A DNA stretch of 64,000 nt from Hyphomicrobiales bacterium (GTDB taxonomy: Bacteria; Pseudomonadota; Alphaproteobacteria; Rhizobiales; Rhizobiaceae): contig UCGV01000004.1 in NCBI GenBank assembly GCA_900471925.1, positions 1 to 64,000 on the forward strand. The letters are read 5' to 3'. Below, one piece after another: positions 28,239 to 39,379 of this stretch (its first letter is position 1; every line of letters begins with the position of its first letter). Below the pieces are notes generated by a model, which was not told the DNA's origin, ran no database searches, and was given only the letters and a program-made list of their open reading frames with translations. Both the position numbers and the translations under genes were made by a program.

Positions 28239-29027
28239 CTAAACCGTCTTCAGCATGCCGCCATCGACGAAGTACGTGGAACCGATGCTGTAGCTCGACC
28301 GGTCGGAGCAGAGGAAGACGAAGAAATTCGCCAGTTCCTCCGGCGTGCCGAAACGCTTGGACGAGGCATGTTCATCCGCCACGCTCTGTAGATAGCCCTC
28401 CCAGTCGCCACCGGTCTCTGCCGTCAGTTGCTTGGCGGTCTTGATCCAGTCAGGCGTCAGGATGAGGCCGGCATTGACACAGTTGACGCGGATCTTGTCC
28501 TTCACGAGCTCGGTCGAGAGCGTCTTGGAGAACATCATCAGCGCCGCCTTGGTGACGTTATAAATCGGCTCGTACCAAAGCGGCTGTACGGCGCAGATCG
28601 AAGCGTTATGGAGGATCACGCCACCACCGCGCTTCTTCATCTGCGGCGCGATCCCGCGGGCAAGACGTACGGCCGCCATCACATGCAGATCAAAATAGGC
28701 CTGCCATTTTTCGTCCGGTGCCTCCATGACCGTCTCGTTGGAGCCGGTGCCGGCATTGTTGATGAGGATGTCCGCACCGCCGCGTTCCGCCGCAGCCGCA
28801 ATGATCGCCTGCGTGCCCTCCACGGTCGCCACATCGCTTTCGACCGCAATGGCGCTGACGCCATATTTTTCGGCAATGCGAATGGCTTCAGCATCAAGCC
28901 GCTCGCGTCCACGCGCCGACAGAATGAGATTCGCGCCTTCGGCCGCCAGTCCCTCGGCGATGGCAAGTCCGATGCCGACGGAGCCGCCGGTAATGACGGC
29001 GGTCTTTCCCTTCAATCCAAGATCCAT
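28239..29027 (-). CDS. SDR-family oxidoreductase
   Basis: 262 residues. TGGSVGIGLAIAEGL binds the dinucleotide, ILINNAGTG and the catalytic Y-N-V-T-K follow, and the protein ends STYFVDGGMLKTV, typical of 3-oxoacyl-ACP-reductase or glucose/polyol dehydrogenase-like SDRs. The start at 29027 has GGGAGGAATTC upstream. It diverges from a hydroxypyruvate-isomerase-like gene 164 bases away, so the two may share a regulatory region and a sugar-related pathway (inference). Confidence 0.87.
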   Translation of the reverse strand: MDLGLKGKTAVITGGSVGIGLAIAEGLAAEGANLILSARGRERLDAEAIRIAEKYGVSAIAVESDVATVEGTQAIIAAAAERGGADILINNAGTGSNETVMEAPDEKWQAYFDLHVMAAVRLARGIAPQMKKRGGGVILHNASICAVQPLWYEPIYNVTKAALMMFSKTLSTELVKDKIRVNCVNAGLILTPDWIKTAKQLTAETGGDWEGYLQSVADEHASSKRFGTPEELANFFVFLCSDRSSYSIGSTYFVDGGMLKTV

Positions 29028-29190
29028 GAATTCCTCCCAATCCGGCCGGCGATCCGGCCGATCCCCCAACTCTTCCGGCATTGGTTCTGCCCGTCAAGCC
29101 AGGAAGGAAAATCATTGGCATACCCGGACGATCCCTCTTGCCGCAGGCAACGATCTGTCGCATGCCTGCGGCAACTGTGGAGGAATTTTC

Positions 29191-29958
29191 ATGCGACTTT
29201 ATTCAGCTTGCATTGAGTGGCTGTTTGCCGAGGAAGGCGACCTCTTCGCCGATCGCATTCGCCGAGCCCACGCCGCCGGGCTCAAGGCCATCGAGTTCTG
29301 GCGCTGGACGAACAAGGATCTCGATGCGATCGAGGCAGCATTGACGGAAACCGGCCTCAAGGTGACGAGCCTCGTTGCCGAGCCGATGATCGCACTGACC
29401 GACGCTGCCAATCGCGAGGCATGGCTAAAGGGCCTCGCGGATTCCGTTGTCGTCGCAAAGCGCCTCGGCGCCCCTGTCCTGATTGCCCAGGCAGGCGACG
29501 ATCTCAAGGGCTTCACGCGGGATGAGCAGCGTAAGGCGTTGACTGAAACACTGCGCGCCGGCGCCGACATATTGAAGGGCAGTGGCGTCCGCCTCGGCGT
29601 CGAACCGCTCAACATCCGCATCGACCATATCGGCTATTTCCTCGATTCCACCCGCGAGGGACTGGATATCGTCGATGATGTCGCACGCCCGGAAATCGGC
29701 ATCGTCTACGACATCTATCATTCCGCCGTCATGGACGAGCGCACGGAAGATGTTCTGGCTGGCCGCATCGACAGCGTCCTCCACGTCCATGTCGCCGACC
29801 ATCCCGGCCGCAACGAGCCCGGCACCGGCACGATCGATCTCGCCCACCGCCTGAACTGGATCTTCGCCAATGGCTATACCGGCGCTGTCGGGCTGGAATA
29901 CAAGCCGACGAAGCCGGGCGCAGATGCAGTCAGGGCTGCGATTGCGACGCTGGGCTGA
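29191..29958 (+). CDS. Hydroxypyruvate isomerase-like TIM-barrel protein
   Basis: 255 residues of the xylose-isomerase-like TIM barrel family (AP endonuclease 2 fold), closest in layout to Hyi: N-terminal MRLYSACIEWLFAEEGDLFADRI, metal-ligand Glu in LGVEPLNIRIDHIGYF, D-I-Y-H, H-V-H-V-A-D-H-P-G-R-N-E-P-G-T-G, and a final Glu in VGLEYKP. It would interconvert a hydroxypyruvate-type ketose/aldose. GTGGAGGAATTTTC precedes the ATG. It is a paralogue of the Hyi protein encoded at 39380, which suggests a duplicated or specialised copy. Whether it shares control with the nearby LacI gene is unknown. Confidence 0.8.
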   Translation: MRLYSACIEWLFAEEGDLFADRIRRAHAAGLKAIEFWRWTNKDLDAIEAALTETGLKVTSLVAEPMIALTDAANREAWLKGLADSVVVAKRLGAPVLIAQAGDDLKGFTRDEQRKALTETLRAGADILKGSGVRLGVEPLNIRIDHIGYFLDSTREGLDIVDDVARPEIGIVYDIYHSAVMDERTEDVLAGRIDSVLHVHVADHPGRNEPGTGTIDLAHRLNWIFANGYTGAVGLEYKPTKPGADAVRAAIATLG

Positions 29959-29997
29959 CGTCAAACCGTCAGCGGCGGCCCTGCAGAGCCAATCCGA

Positions 29998-31053
29998 TCA
30001 CTTCACCAGCGCGCTGATTTGAACGGGTTGCGCATCTCGCGTCGCAGGCTCCATCAGCGCTGGAACTTTGCATGGGCCTGCCGAGCGTCGCTCGACAATG
30101 CGCGAGGCGATCATGATGCGCCGGGCGGGCATGCCCGGCAGCCGTGGATTTTCGATCCGCTCCAGCAGAAGCCGGAGGCCGACAGCCCCGCACTCCTGGC
30201 CTTCCATCTTCACCGTCGTCAGCGCCGGCGAGATCTGCGTCGCGGGCGAGAAATCGCCGAAACCGACGACCGAAACGTCGTCGGGAATGCGGTAACCCTG
30301 ACCCAGCAACTCGGAAACCACGGTCAGCGCCAGGCCGTCATGGGCACAGAAAAAGGCCGTCGGCTGAACGCCTTTCGCCTTGAGATCGCGAAACGCTTCG
30401 CCAAAACCGATCTGCTCATCGAACCGTAGCACATGCAGGGAGACGTCTTCGCAGCGCTCGGCGATCTCTCGCGCCCCGTAAAAGCGCTCGCGCCGGCCGC
30501 GGAAACCGGGCGTGCCGTTGACGTAGACGATCGACCGATGGCCGAGTTCGATGAGATATTGCAGGACCGCTTGACCCGCCTCATGATCGGTCCCGGTCAC
30601 CTGATCAGCCTGCTCCAGCGGATCGACCCAGCCGAAACGCACGACAGGGATACCCGTCGCCGTCGCCGCCACGATCGCTTCCCGGTCATGTGGGCCGACA
30701 AGCAGCAGCCCAGCGCAGGAATGCGCCAGTTCTTCCAGCTGACCAGGGTTATGGGTCCAGCGAATGCGCAGTGCCATGCCAAGCTTGTGCGCCTCGCGCT
30801 GCACGCCGTTTTGAACCTGCATATAGAGTTCGCTGTTGACGGCATCGAGATCGTGAAAGACGACAGCAATATCGTTGGTCTGTGATTGGCCGGCAGGACG
30901 CGTATAGCCGAGCCGCTCGGCGGTCGCACGGATCAGCGCGCGCGTCTCTTCGCTGACGCCGCTCTTTCCAGCAAGCGAGCGCGACACCGCATATTTCGAG
31001 AGGCCGACCTCCCGCGCGATCGTCTGTAAGGTAACTCGCCCCCTGCTTCCCAA
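29998..31053 (-). CDS. LacI-family regulator of the glycoside operon
   Basis: 351 residues. The helix-turn-helix VTLQTIAREVGLSKYAVSRSLAGKSGVS starts close to the N-terminus, with a sugar-binding periplasmic-type domain behind it. No ATG lies at the right place; TTG at 31053 has GAGGTG five bases upstream and gives the normal length, so it is preferred over ATG at 31080 or the open frame to 31155. It is divergent from the eight-gene glycoside import and hydrolysis operon beginning at 31238, so it is the likely repressor, responding to a sugar or derivative. Confidence 0.87.
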   Translation of the reverse strand: MGSRGRVTLQTIAREVGLSKYAVSRSLAGKSGVSEETRALIRATAERLGYTRPAGQSQTNDIAVVFHDLDAVNSELYMQVQNGVQREAHKLGMALRIRWTHNPGQLEELAHSCAGLLLVGPHDREAIVAATATGIPVVRFGWVDPLEQADQVTGTDHEAGQAVLQYLIELGHRSIVYVNGTPGFRGRRERFYGAREIAERCEDVSLHVLRFDEQIGFGEAFRDLKAKGVQPTAFFCAHDGLALTVVSELLGQGYRIPDDVSVVGFGDFSPATQISPALTTVKMEGQECGAVGLRLLLERIENPRLPGMPARRIMIASRIVERRSAGPCKVPALMEPATRDAQPVQISALVK

Positions 31054-31126
31054 CTCTTCACCTCGATATACCCTGAGCATCCGGCGTCTGGTTACACCTT
31101 CCCCACCGGAACTGCAAATTCTTGCA

Positions 31127-31155
31127 CTAACAAAACATAACTCTTTACCTAACAA
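31127..31155. promoter_or_regulatory. Paired CTAACAA half-sites in the LacI/ABC divergent region
   Basis: CTAACAA occurs at 31127-31133 and again at 31149-31155, 22 bases apart start to start, about two helical turns. It lies between the LacI gene and the glycoside operon. They are candidate contacts for the regulator, though LacI sites are usually inverted, not direct, repeats. Confidence 0.3.
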
Positions 31156-31237
31156 TATCCAAATGTAATCTTTCCTTCATCCCGGCCTGAAACCAAAAAA
31201 CAACGATAAGGGCCGCGGATTTTTGGAGGAGAACCCT

Positions 31238-33163
31238 ATGATCAAGCTGAAACGTCGTGCGTTTCTGGCCGGGACTTCGGCCGTTCTGATCTTGCCGGCC
31301 CTGCCGGTTTTCGCCGCCGACTTCAAGGAAGCGGACATTCTGAAAGACAAGGTTTCAAGCGGTGCGCTACCGGCCCTCAAGGACCGACTGCCGGAAAACC
31401 CGCTCGTCATCAAGCCGGTCGAAAGCGTCGGAAAATACGGCGGTGACTGGAATATGGCGCTCGTGGGCGGCGGATCGCTGTCAATGCTGTTCCGCTATCA
31501 AGCCTACGAACCGCTGCTGCGTTATACGCCCGACTGGTCCGGCGTAACGCTGAACGTCGCTGAAGCCTTCGATGGTAACGCAGACTCCACCGAATACACG
31601 ATCCGCCTGCGCAAGGGCATGAAGTGGTCGGACGGACAGCCCTACACCACGGCCGACGTCAAATTCTGGTACGATACCATCCTGACCGACAAGCGCGTCG
31701 CCGTGAACGGCCAGGGCCACTGGAAAACAGCCGGCAAGCCGGCCAAGCTCGAAATTGTCGACGAACAGACGTTCAAAGTTATCTTCGATAAACCTAACGG
31801 TATGTTCCCGTTGCAAGTCGCTTGGGCCAATAGTGACCACACGACGCGCTGCCCGAAACATTATCTCGAGCAATTCCACATCGATTACAACCCGAAGGCC
31901 GACGAGCTTGCCAAACAGCGCGGCTTCGAGACCTGGATCGCCGCCTTCCAGTCGGCATCCGGATTCCAGGACGACAACGCCTTCTTCCTGAACTCGTCGA
32001 AGAAGCCGTGCCTGAATGCCTGGATGTTCACCACCGCGCCGGGCGAGAATACTGAACGCGCCATTGCTGAACGTAACCCCTTCTACTGGAAAGTGGATAC
32101 AGAGGGTAACCAGCTCCCCTATATGGACCGCATCGTCTACCAGATGGTCGCCGATCCACAGGTACTGCTCCTGAAGGTCATGCAGGGCGAAATCGACCTG
32201 ATGGACCAGTATATCGCGACACCGAACAACAAGTCGGTGCTCTATGATGCGCGCGAGCAGGGCAAGTATGATTTCTACACGCTGACTTCGACCGAAGCCA
32301 ATGTGATGAACTTCATCTTCAACCTGAACCACAATGACGAAACCAAGCGGAAGCTGTTCCGGAACAAGGACTTCCGCGCCGCACTCTCCATGGCGCTCGA
32401 TCGTCAGTCGCTCATCGACGCCGTTCTCGTCGGCCAGGGCGCCCCTGCCCAGCCTTCGATCAAGCCGGGCGATCCGCTCTACAACGAGCAGCTTGCCACA
32501 CAGTTCACCAGCTATGACGTCGACAAGGCGAATGCCATGCTCGACACGCTCATACCGAAGCGCGACGACCAGAACTTCCGTCTGGACGAAAAGGGTCGCC
32601 GCCTGACGGTGATCTTCGAGATCGACCAGGCACGTGCCGTCTTTCTCGACCTCTTCCAGCTGGTCATTCCGATGTTCCAGGCCGTCGGCATCGATGCGCA
32701 GATGCGCACCATGGACCGTTCTCTCTGGGAGACCCGCGTCCGCCAGGGCCGCGATTTCGATGCGACGGCCCACCAGTTCGGTGCGAATGGTGGCGTCGCT
32801 GCCATGCTCGACCCGCGCTACTACGTGCCGACGGATTCGAACGCCATGTACGCTCCGGCCTGGCAGCTCTGGTATCTCGACCGCAACAATGCCAATGCGG
32901 AGGAGCCGCCGGAGGAAACCAAGAAGCTGCTTGAACTCTACGACAAGCTGAAGGCAACCTCCGATCCCACCGGCCAGCAGGAGATCATGAAACAGATCCT
33001 GCAGGGTGCCGCCGACAACTTCTATGTCTTCGGCATTTCCCAGCCGCCGGATGGCTACGGCGTCGTCAAGAACAACATGAAGAACATCACCAAGACCATG
33101 CCGAATTCCTTCGGCTGGCCAACTCCCGCTCCCACCATGCCGGAGCAGTTCTACAAGGTCTGA
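31238..33163 (+). CDS. ABC transporter substrate-binding protein, family 5 (Opp/Dpp type)
   Basis: 641 residues, about 100 longer than peptide-binding OppA/DppA, as in rhizobial family-5 proteins that bind galactosides (AgpA). The export signal carries a twin-arginine-like KRRAFLAG (R6-R7) with cleavage near VFA-A at 26. The family-5 signature region is V-A-E-A-F-D-G-N...Y-T-I-R-L-R-K-G-M-K-W-S-D-G-Q-P. GGAGGAGA precedes the ATG. It is first of eight genes, so this is a periplasmic receptor for a glycoside or oligosaccharide rather than a peptide (inference from the glycosidases downstream). Confidence 0.9.
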   Translation: MIKLKRRAFLAGTSAVLILPALPVFAADFKEADILKDKVSSGALPALKDRLPENPLVIKPVESVGKYGGDWNMALVGGGSLSMLFRYQAYEPLLRYTPDWSGVTLNVAEAFDGNADSTEYTIRLRKGMKWSDGQPYTTADVKFWYDTILTDKRVAVNGQGHWKTAGKPAKLEIVDEQTFKVIFDKPNGMFPLQVAWANSDHTTRCPKHYLEQFHIDYNPKADELAKQRGFETWIAAFQSASGFQDDNAFFLNSSKKPCLNAWMFTTAPGENTERAIAERNPFYWKVDTEGNQLPYMDRIVYQMVADPQVLLLKVMQGEIDLMDQYIATPNNKSVLYDAREQGKYDFYTLTSTEANVMNFIFNLNHNDETKRKLFRNKDFRAALSMALDRQSLIDAVLVGQGAPAQPSIKPGDPLYNEQLATQFTSYDVDKANAMLDTLIPKRDDQNFRLDEKGRRLTVIFEIDQARAVFLDLFQLVIPMFQAVGIDAQMRTMDRSLWETRVRQGRDFDATAHQFGANGGVAAMLDPRYYVPTDSNAMYAPAWQLWYLDRNNANAEEPPEETKKLLELYDKLKATSDPTGQQEIMKQILQGAADNFYVFGISQPPDGYGVVKNNMKNITKTMPNSFGWPTPAPTMPEQFYKV

Positions 33164-33241
33164 CGGCCTGCAAAATGATGATGCATTCAAGGCGCCGGCT
33201 TTAACAGTCGGCGCCAAGGCCCCTCTTTTGCCAATGATTGG

Positions 33242-35359
33242 ATGAAGTCGATGCTCGACGCCAGAAGACAGAATACCGACACGCTGCGCACGCCGGACTG
33301 GTTCAAGACCGCGACGCGCTGGACCCAGCTCACCTTCGTGGAGGACGACCCGGAAAAATACGATCCGGCCTTCTGGGTCGATGTCTTCAAGCGCACCAAA
33401 TCCAACGCCGTATGCCTCAGCGCCGGCGGCTACATCGCCTACTATCCGAGCGAAGTACCCTATCACTATGTGAGCAAATATCTCGGCGACAAGGACATCT
33501 TCGGCGCACTCGTCGATGCCGCCCGCAAGCTCGACATGCATGTCATGGCGCGCGTCGACCCGCACGCGATTCACGACGATGCCGCCAAGGCGCATCCGGA
33601 ATGGGTGATGATCAATGCCGATGGCACACCGCGCCGCCACTGGGCTTACCCGGATGTCTGGGTCACCAATGCCTATGGTGATTACAACACCGTCTTCATG
33701 CCCGAAGTGGTGAAGGAGATCGTCCGCAAATACGATATCGATGCCGTCTTCGCCAATCGTTGGCAGGGCCATGGCGTCGATTACAGCGAAGACAGCGCTC
33801 GCCGCTTCAAGGACATGTTCGGCCACGCCCTGCCGAAGAAGGCAGATGCCGATGATCCGGCCTGGCAGAGCTGGTTGCAATGGCGCCGTCGTGTGCTGAC
33901 CGACATGATCGCCCAGTGGGACGATGCGGTCAAAGCGATCCGCCCGCATGCAAGCTTCATCCCGAACATGGGTGGCGCCTCGCTGATGGAATTCGACCTC
34001 TCGGTCATCGCCAAACATTGCCCCTTCCTCGTCGTCGACCACCAGGGCCGCAAGGGCCTGGAACTTGGCTGGTCCGCCGGCCGCAACGGCAAGCGCATCC
34101 GCGCCACCTTCCCTGACCGCCCGGTCGTCCTGATCACTTCAATTGGCCCGGAAGAGGAATATCGCTGGAAGGACGCCGTCACCTCCGGCGAGGAAATGCA
34201 GCTCTGGATCAATGACGGCACGGCCCACGGCCTCTATGCCTGGTTCACCAAGTTCAACGGTGTCGTGCCGGACAAGCGCTGGGTGGAACCGGTCGCCGAT
34301 GCCTTCGCCCTGCAGGCAGCCGTCGAGCCCGTCCTTGAAAGCATGCAGCCGACGGCCGAAATCGCCGTTATCGACCCCTCGACGACGCTCCGCCACTGGG
34401 CGCCGGAAGAACGACACGGTGCCGAGAAGCATGATCTCGGTTTCTACCATGCGCTGGTCGAAGCCCGCCTGCCCTTCGAGCTTCTCTCGGATCAGGTTCT
34501 GACGAAGGAAAACCTCGACCGTTTCAAGCTGATCATTCTCGCCAACGCGTCCTGCCTTTCGGATACGCAGAACGAGGCGATCCGCGCCTATGTCGATCGC
34601 GGCGGCAGCGTCATCGCTTCCTACGAAACCTCGCTTCGCGACGAATTCGGCAAGAAACGCAGCGAGTTCGGACTTTCCGACGTGCTTGGCGCCAAATTCG
34701 TCTCCGGCCCGCGCGGCATCGTCAAGAATACCTATGTCGCATTGTCAGGCAACCACCCGATCAACGAAGGGTATGAAGGCGCCGAGCGCATCATGGGCGG
34801 TACCCGCCTCATCCATGCCGATCCGATCGGCAATGCGACGACACCCTTCCTCTATGTGCCCGATTTTCCGGATCTGCCGATGGAGGAAGTCTATCCGCGC
34901 AAGGCCCCGGAAGGTGCTGGCGTTATCGCCCGCGAAACCGGCAAGGGTGGCCGCACCGTCTATATCCCCTGGAACATCGGCGAAATCTTCTGGGAAGTCT
35001 TCGCCGTCGACCACGGAAAGCTGATCGGCAACGCGGTGCGTTGGGCGCTTGGCAAGACGCCGCGCGTTACCGTCGAAGGCCCCGGCGTCATCGACATGGC
35101 GCTGCGTGACAGTGCCGAAGGGATTGCCGTCAGCCTCTTCAACCTCACCAACCCGATGATGATGAAAGGTCCGATACGCGAGAATTACCCTCTGGCGGCT
35201 CAGACGGTTTCAGTGGAAATTCCTCCGGGCAAGTCGGTGGCCAAGGCGTGGCTAACCGTTACCGACCGTGCCGCAAACTTCAGCGTTAGGGATGGCCGTG
35301 CACAGGTGGAGGTGCCTGCTATCGAAAGGCTGGAGGTGCTGCACCTCACCTGGAAATGA
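33242..35359 (+). CDS. Putative glycoside hydrolase (GHL6-like) with beta-galactosidase trimerisation-type domain
   Basis: 705 residues without signal peptide. The N-terminal TIM-barrel-like half (about 25-370) has features I associate with the hypothetical glycosyl hydrolase 6 group: a HVMARVDPHAIHDDAAKAHPEW segment, VFANRWQGHG, and IPNMGGASLMEF. The middle (about 385-600) resembles the flavodoxin-like trimerisation domain of GH42 enzymes (FKLIILANASCLSDTQ, AYVDRGGSVIASYETS). A small beta domain ends it. Catalytic residues are not known for this group. ATG 33242 or 33251 may be the start. Placed between the binding protein and permeases, it probably cleaves the imported compound in the cytoplasm. 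Confidence 0.75.
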   Translation: MKSMLDARRQNTDTLRTPDWFKTATRWTQLTFVEDDPEKYDPAFWVDVFKRTKSNAVCLSAGGYIAYYPSEVPYHYVSKYLGDKDIFGALVDAARKLDMHVMARVDPHAIHDDAAKAHPEWVMINADGTPRRHWAYPDVWVTNAYGDYNTVFMPEVVKEIVRKYDIDAVFANRWQGHGVDYSEDSARRFKDMFGHALPKKADADDPAWQSWLQWRRRVLTDMIAQWDDAVKAIRPHASFIPNMGGASLMEFDLSVIAKHCPFLVVDHQGRKGLELGWSAGRNGKRIRATFPDRPVVLITSIGPEEEYRWKDAVTSGEEMQLWINDGTAHGLYAWFTKFNGVVPDKRWVEPVADAFALQAAVEPVLESMQPTAEIAVIDPSTTLRHWAPEERHGAEKHDLGFYHALVEARLPFELLSDQVLTKENLDRFKLIILANASCLSDTQNEAIRAYVDRGGSVIASYETSLRDEFGKKRSEFGLSDVLGAKFVSGPRGIVKNTYVALSGNHPINEGYEGAERIMGGTRLIHADPIGNATTPFLYVPDFPDLPMEEVYPRKAPEGAGVIARETGKGGRTVYIPWNIGEIFWEVFAVDHGKLIGNAVRWALGKTPRVTVEGPGVIDMALRDSAEGIAVSLFNLTNPMMMKGPIRENYPLAAQTVSVEIPPGKSVAKAWLTVTDRAANFSVRDGRAQVEVPAIERLEVLHLTWK

Positions 35360-35380
35360 GGTGCTGATGTAAGGGAGGAG

Positions 35381-35408
35381 CGCTTTCGGCCTGGAGGGGC
35401 CGAAAGCG
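35381..35408 (+). other. Perfect hairpin before the permease genes
   Basis: CGCTTTCGGCC (35381-35391) and GGCCGAAAGCG (35398-35408) form an 11-bp perfect stem with a 6-base loop in the 108-base spacer before the first permease. No U-tract follows, so it is a processing or stability element, not a terminator. Confidence 0.6.
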
Positions 35409-35467
35409 GATAAAGATCCGAAGGAAGCGCCTGGCCGGGCGCTCTCAACGGGAGGAGAAACATTCCG

Positions 35468-36454
35468 ATGCTTGGCTACATCTTCAAGCGCGTGCTTTAT
35501 ATGATCCCGACGCTGATCGGCATGTCGCTGATCTCGTTTCTGATCATTCAGCTGCCGCCGGGTGACTACCTGACCTCGATGATCGCCACGATGAGCGATA
35601 GCGGCCAGGCTGTCGATCCCGCACAGATCGAGCGGCTGAAGCAGATCTACGGCTTCGACGACCCCTTCTATATTCAGTATCTGAAATGGATATGGGGCAT
35701 TGTCAGCCGTGGCGATTTCGGCTGGTCTTTCGAATGGAACCAGCCCGTCTCCGGCCTCATTTGGGCGCGCATGGGCTCGACTTTGGTCATCTCGCTCTTG
35801 AGTCTGCTCTTCGTCTGGATCGTCGCCCTACCGATCGGCATCTATTCAGCCGTGCGCCGCCATTCGATCAGCGACCACGTCTTCACCTTCTTCGGCTTCA
35901 TCGGCCTCGCGGTCCCGAATTTCATTCTGGCGCTGACGTTGATGTACATTGCCTATAAATATCTCGGCCAGAGCGTCGGCGGGCTGGTCTCGCCGGAATA
36001 TGCGGAGGCTCCATGGAGCCTTGCCAAGGTCGGCGATTTCCTCGCCCATCTCTGGATACCCATCATCATCATCGGCGCATCAGGAACGGCTGCTATGATC
36101 CGAATCCTGCGCGCCAACCTGACGGACGAGCTTCACAAGCCCTATGTCATTACCGCCCGCGCCAAGGGCCTGCCGGAATATAAAGTCATTCTCAAATATC
36201 CGGTGCGTATCGCGCTCAATCCTTTCGTCTCGGCCATCGGCTGGGTACTGCCGCATCTCGTCTCCGGTGTGACGATTACCGCGATCGTGCTGAATTTGCC
36301 GACCGCAGGTCCGCTGCTCTTCCGTGCTCTTGTCTCGCAGGACATGTATCTCGCCGGCAGCTTCATCCTGCTGCTGTCAGCGCTGACCCTCGTCGGCATG
36401 CTCCTGTCGGACCTGCTGCTTGCGCTGCTCGATCCGCGCATCCGGTTCAATTGA
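35468..36454 (+). CDS. ABC permease, OppB/DppB type
   Basis: 328 residues with six hydrophobic segments. The N-terminal MLGYIFKRVLYMIPTLIGMSLISF is the classical OppB start, and the cytoplasmic coupling loop (EAA-type) reads YVITARAKGLPEYKVILKYPVRIAL. It forms the translocation channel with the next gene product for the substrate delivered by the 641-residue binding protein. GGGAGGAGAAAC precedes the ATG. The next permease starts 10 bases after this stop. Confidence 0.92.
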   Translation: MLGYIFKRVLYMIPTLIGMSLISFLIIQLPPGDYLTSMIATMSDSGQAVDPAQIERLKQIYGFDDPFYIQYLKWIWGIVSRGDFGWSFEWNQPVSGLIWARMGSTLVISLLSLLFVWIVALPIGIYSAVRRHSISDHVFTFFGFIGLAVPNFILALTLMYIAYKYLGQSVGGLVSPEYAEAPWSLAKVGDFLAHLWIPIIIIGASGTAAMIRILRANLTDELHKPYVITARAKGLPEYKVILKYPVRIALNPFVSAIGWVLPHLVSGVTITAIVLNLPTAGPLLFRALVSQDMYLAGSFILLLSALTLVGMLLSDLLLALLDPRIRFN

Positions 36455-36464
36455 GGAGGCGCCG

Positions 36465-37652
36465 ATGACACACGAAACTTTCGGAACGCACGCCGGTCCC
36501 CTACACGTCGCCACCGACGGCCCCTCGATCAGCCCGCTGAAGCAGGGCAAGACCGTGTCGACCGCAGCGATCGGCCCCTGGCGGCTGATTGCCGGCAAAC
36601 TGATCCGCCAGAAGGTGGCGATGGTCGCCGGAGCGATCATTCTCTTCCTCTACCTCGTCGGCCTCTTCGCCGAGTTCTTGGCACCGTCGCTCCCCGCGAC
36701 CTCCAAGCCGCAATATACCTATGCGCCGCCACAAGGTTTCAGCTTCTTCGTCGAGAAACCTGACGGTAGCTCGGAATTCAATTTCCATGTGAAGGGCTAC
36801 AAGGTGGAGATCGACAAGGTGGCTCTCAGACGCACCTTCGTGGTCGACGACACCAAGGTCGTGCCGATCGGCTTCTTCGTCAAAGGTCCGGCCTATGATC
36901 TCTGGGGCCTGATCCCGATGACCACGCATTTCATCGGCCCGATCAACCCCAACGACCCGATGTACCTGCTTGGCGCCGACCGCCTCGGCCGAGACGTTCT
37001 GACCCGGCTGATCTATGGCACGAGAATTTCAATGTCGATCGGCCTCGTTGGCGTCGCCATGTCGCTCGTGCTCGGCGTCGTGCTCGGCTCCATCTCCGGC
37101 TTCTACGGCGGCTGGGTGGATACGCTGATCCAGCGCGTCATTGAAGTGGTCAGCGCCATGCCGACCATCCCGCTCTGGCTCGGTCTTGCGGCGGCAATCC
37201 CGCTCACTTGGTCGCCGGTCAATGTTTATTTCGTCATCACTATCATCGTTTCGCTGCTCGGCTGGACGAGCTTGGCCCGCGAGGTGCGCGGCCGCTTTCT
37301 GGCACTGCGCAGCGAGGATTTCGTCACTGCCGCAAAGCTCGACGGCTCGAGCGAGACGCGGCTGATCTTCCGCCATATCCTGCCCTCGCTGACGAGCCAC
37401 ATCCTCGCCGTCGTCACACTCGCCGTGCCGACGATGATCGTCGCCGAAACTTCGCTCTCCTTCCTCGGGATTGGCCTGAAGCCGCCGGTCGTGAGTTGGG
37501 GTGTGCTGCTGCAGGATGCCCAGAATATCCGCACGGTCGCGACCGCGCCCTGGCTGCTGATCTGGCCGTCTCTGGCAGTCGTCATCGCCGTCCTGTCCTT
37601 CAACTTCTTCGGCGACGGCCTGCGCGACGCAGCCGATCCCTATGACAATTGA
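36465..37652 (+). CDS. ABC permease, OppC/DppC type, with enlarged first periplasmic loop
   Basis: 395 residues, about 100 longer than usual OppC. TM1 (MVAGAIILFLYLVGLFAEF) is followed by a loop of some 110 residues before TM2 that holds a FVEKPDGSSEFNFHVKGYKVEI region. Then come L-G-A-D-R-L-G-R-D-V-L-T-R-L-I-Y-G-T-R-I-S and the EAA loop (DFVTAAKLDGSSETRLIFRHILPSL). The extra loop may contact the oversized binding protein. ATG 36465 follows GAGGAGGC; the ORF upstream overlaps the OppB gene and is not used. Confidence 0.9.
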   Translation: MTHETFGTHAGPLHVATDGPSISPLKQGKTVSTAAIGPWRLIAGKLIRQKVAMVAGAIILFLYLVGLFAEFLAPSLPATSKPQYTYAPPQGFSFFVEKPDGSSEFNFHVKGYKVEIDKVALRRTFVVDDTKVVPIGFFVKGPAYDLWGLIPMTTHFIGPINPNDPMYLLGADRLGRDVLTRLIYGTRISMSIGLVGVAMSLVLGVVLGSISGFYGGWVDTLIQRVIEVVSAMPTIPLWLGLAAAIPLTWSPVNVYFVITIIVSLLGWTSLAREVRGRFLALRSEDFVTAAKLDGSSETRLIFRHILPSLTSHILAVVTLAVPTMIVAETSLSFLGIGLKPPVVSWGVLLQDAQNIRTVATAPWLLIWPSLAVVIAVLSFNFFGDGLRDAADPYDN

Positions 37653-37662
37653 GGAGGAAGCC

Positions 37663-39369
<1,707 letters not shown>

Positions 39370-39379
39370 GGATGTTCCA

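Noticed and set aside
31481..34042. 853-residue open frame on the - strand
   Set aside because: Antisense to the family-5 binding protein and GHL6-like gene, both of which have good ribosome sites or motifs; no recognisable domain.
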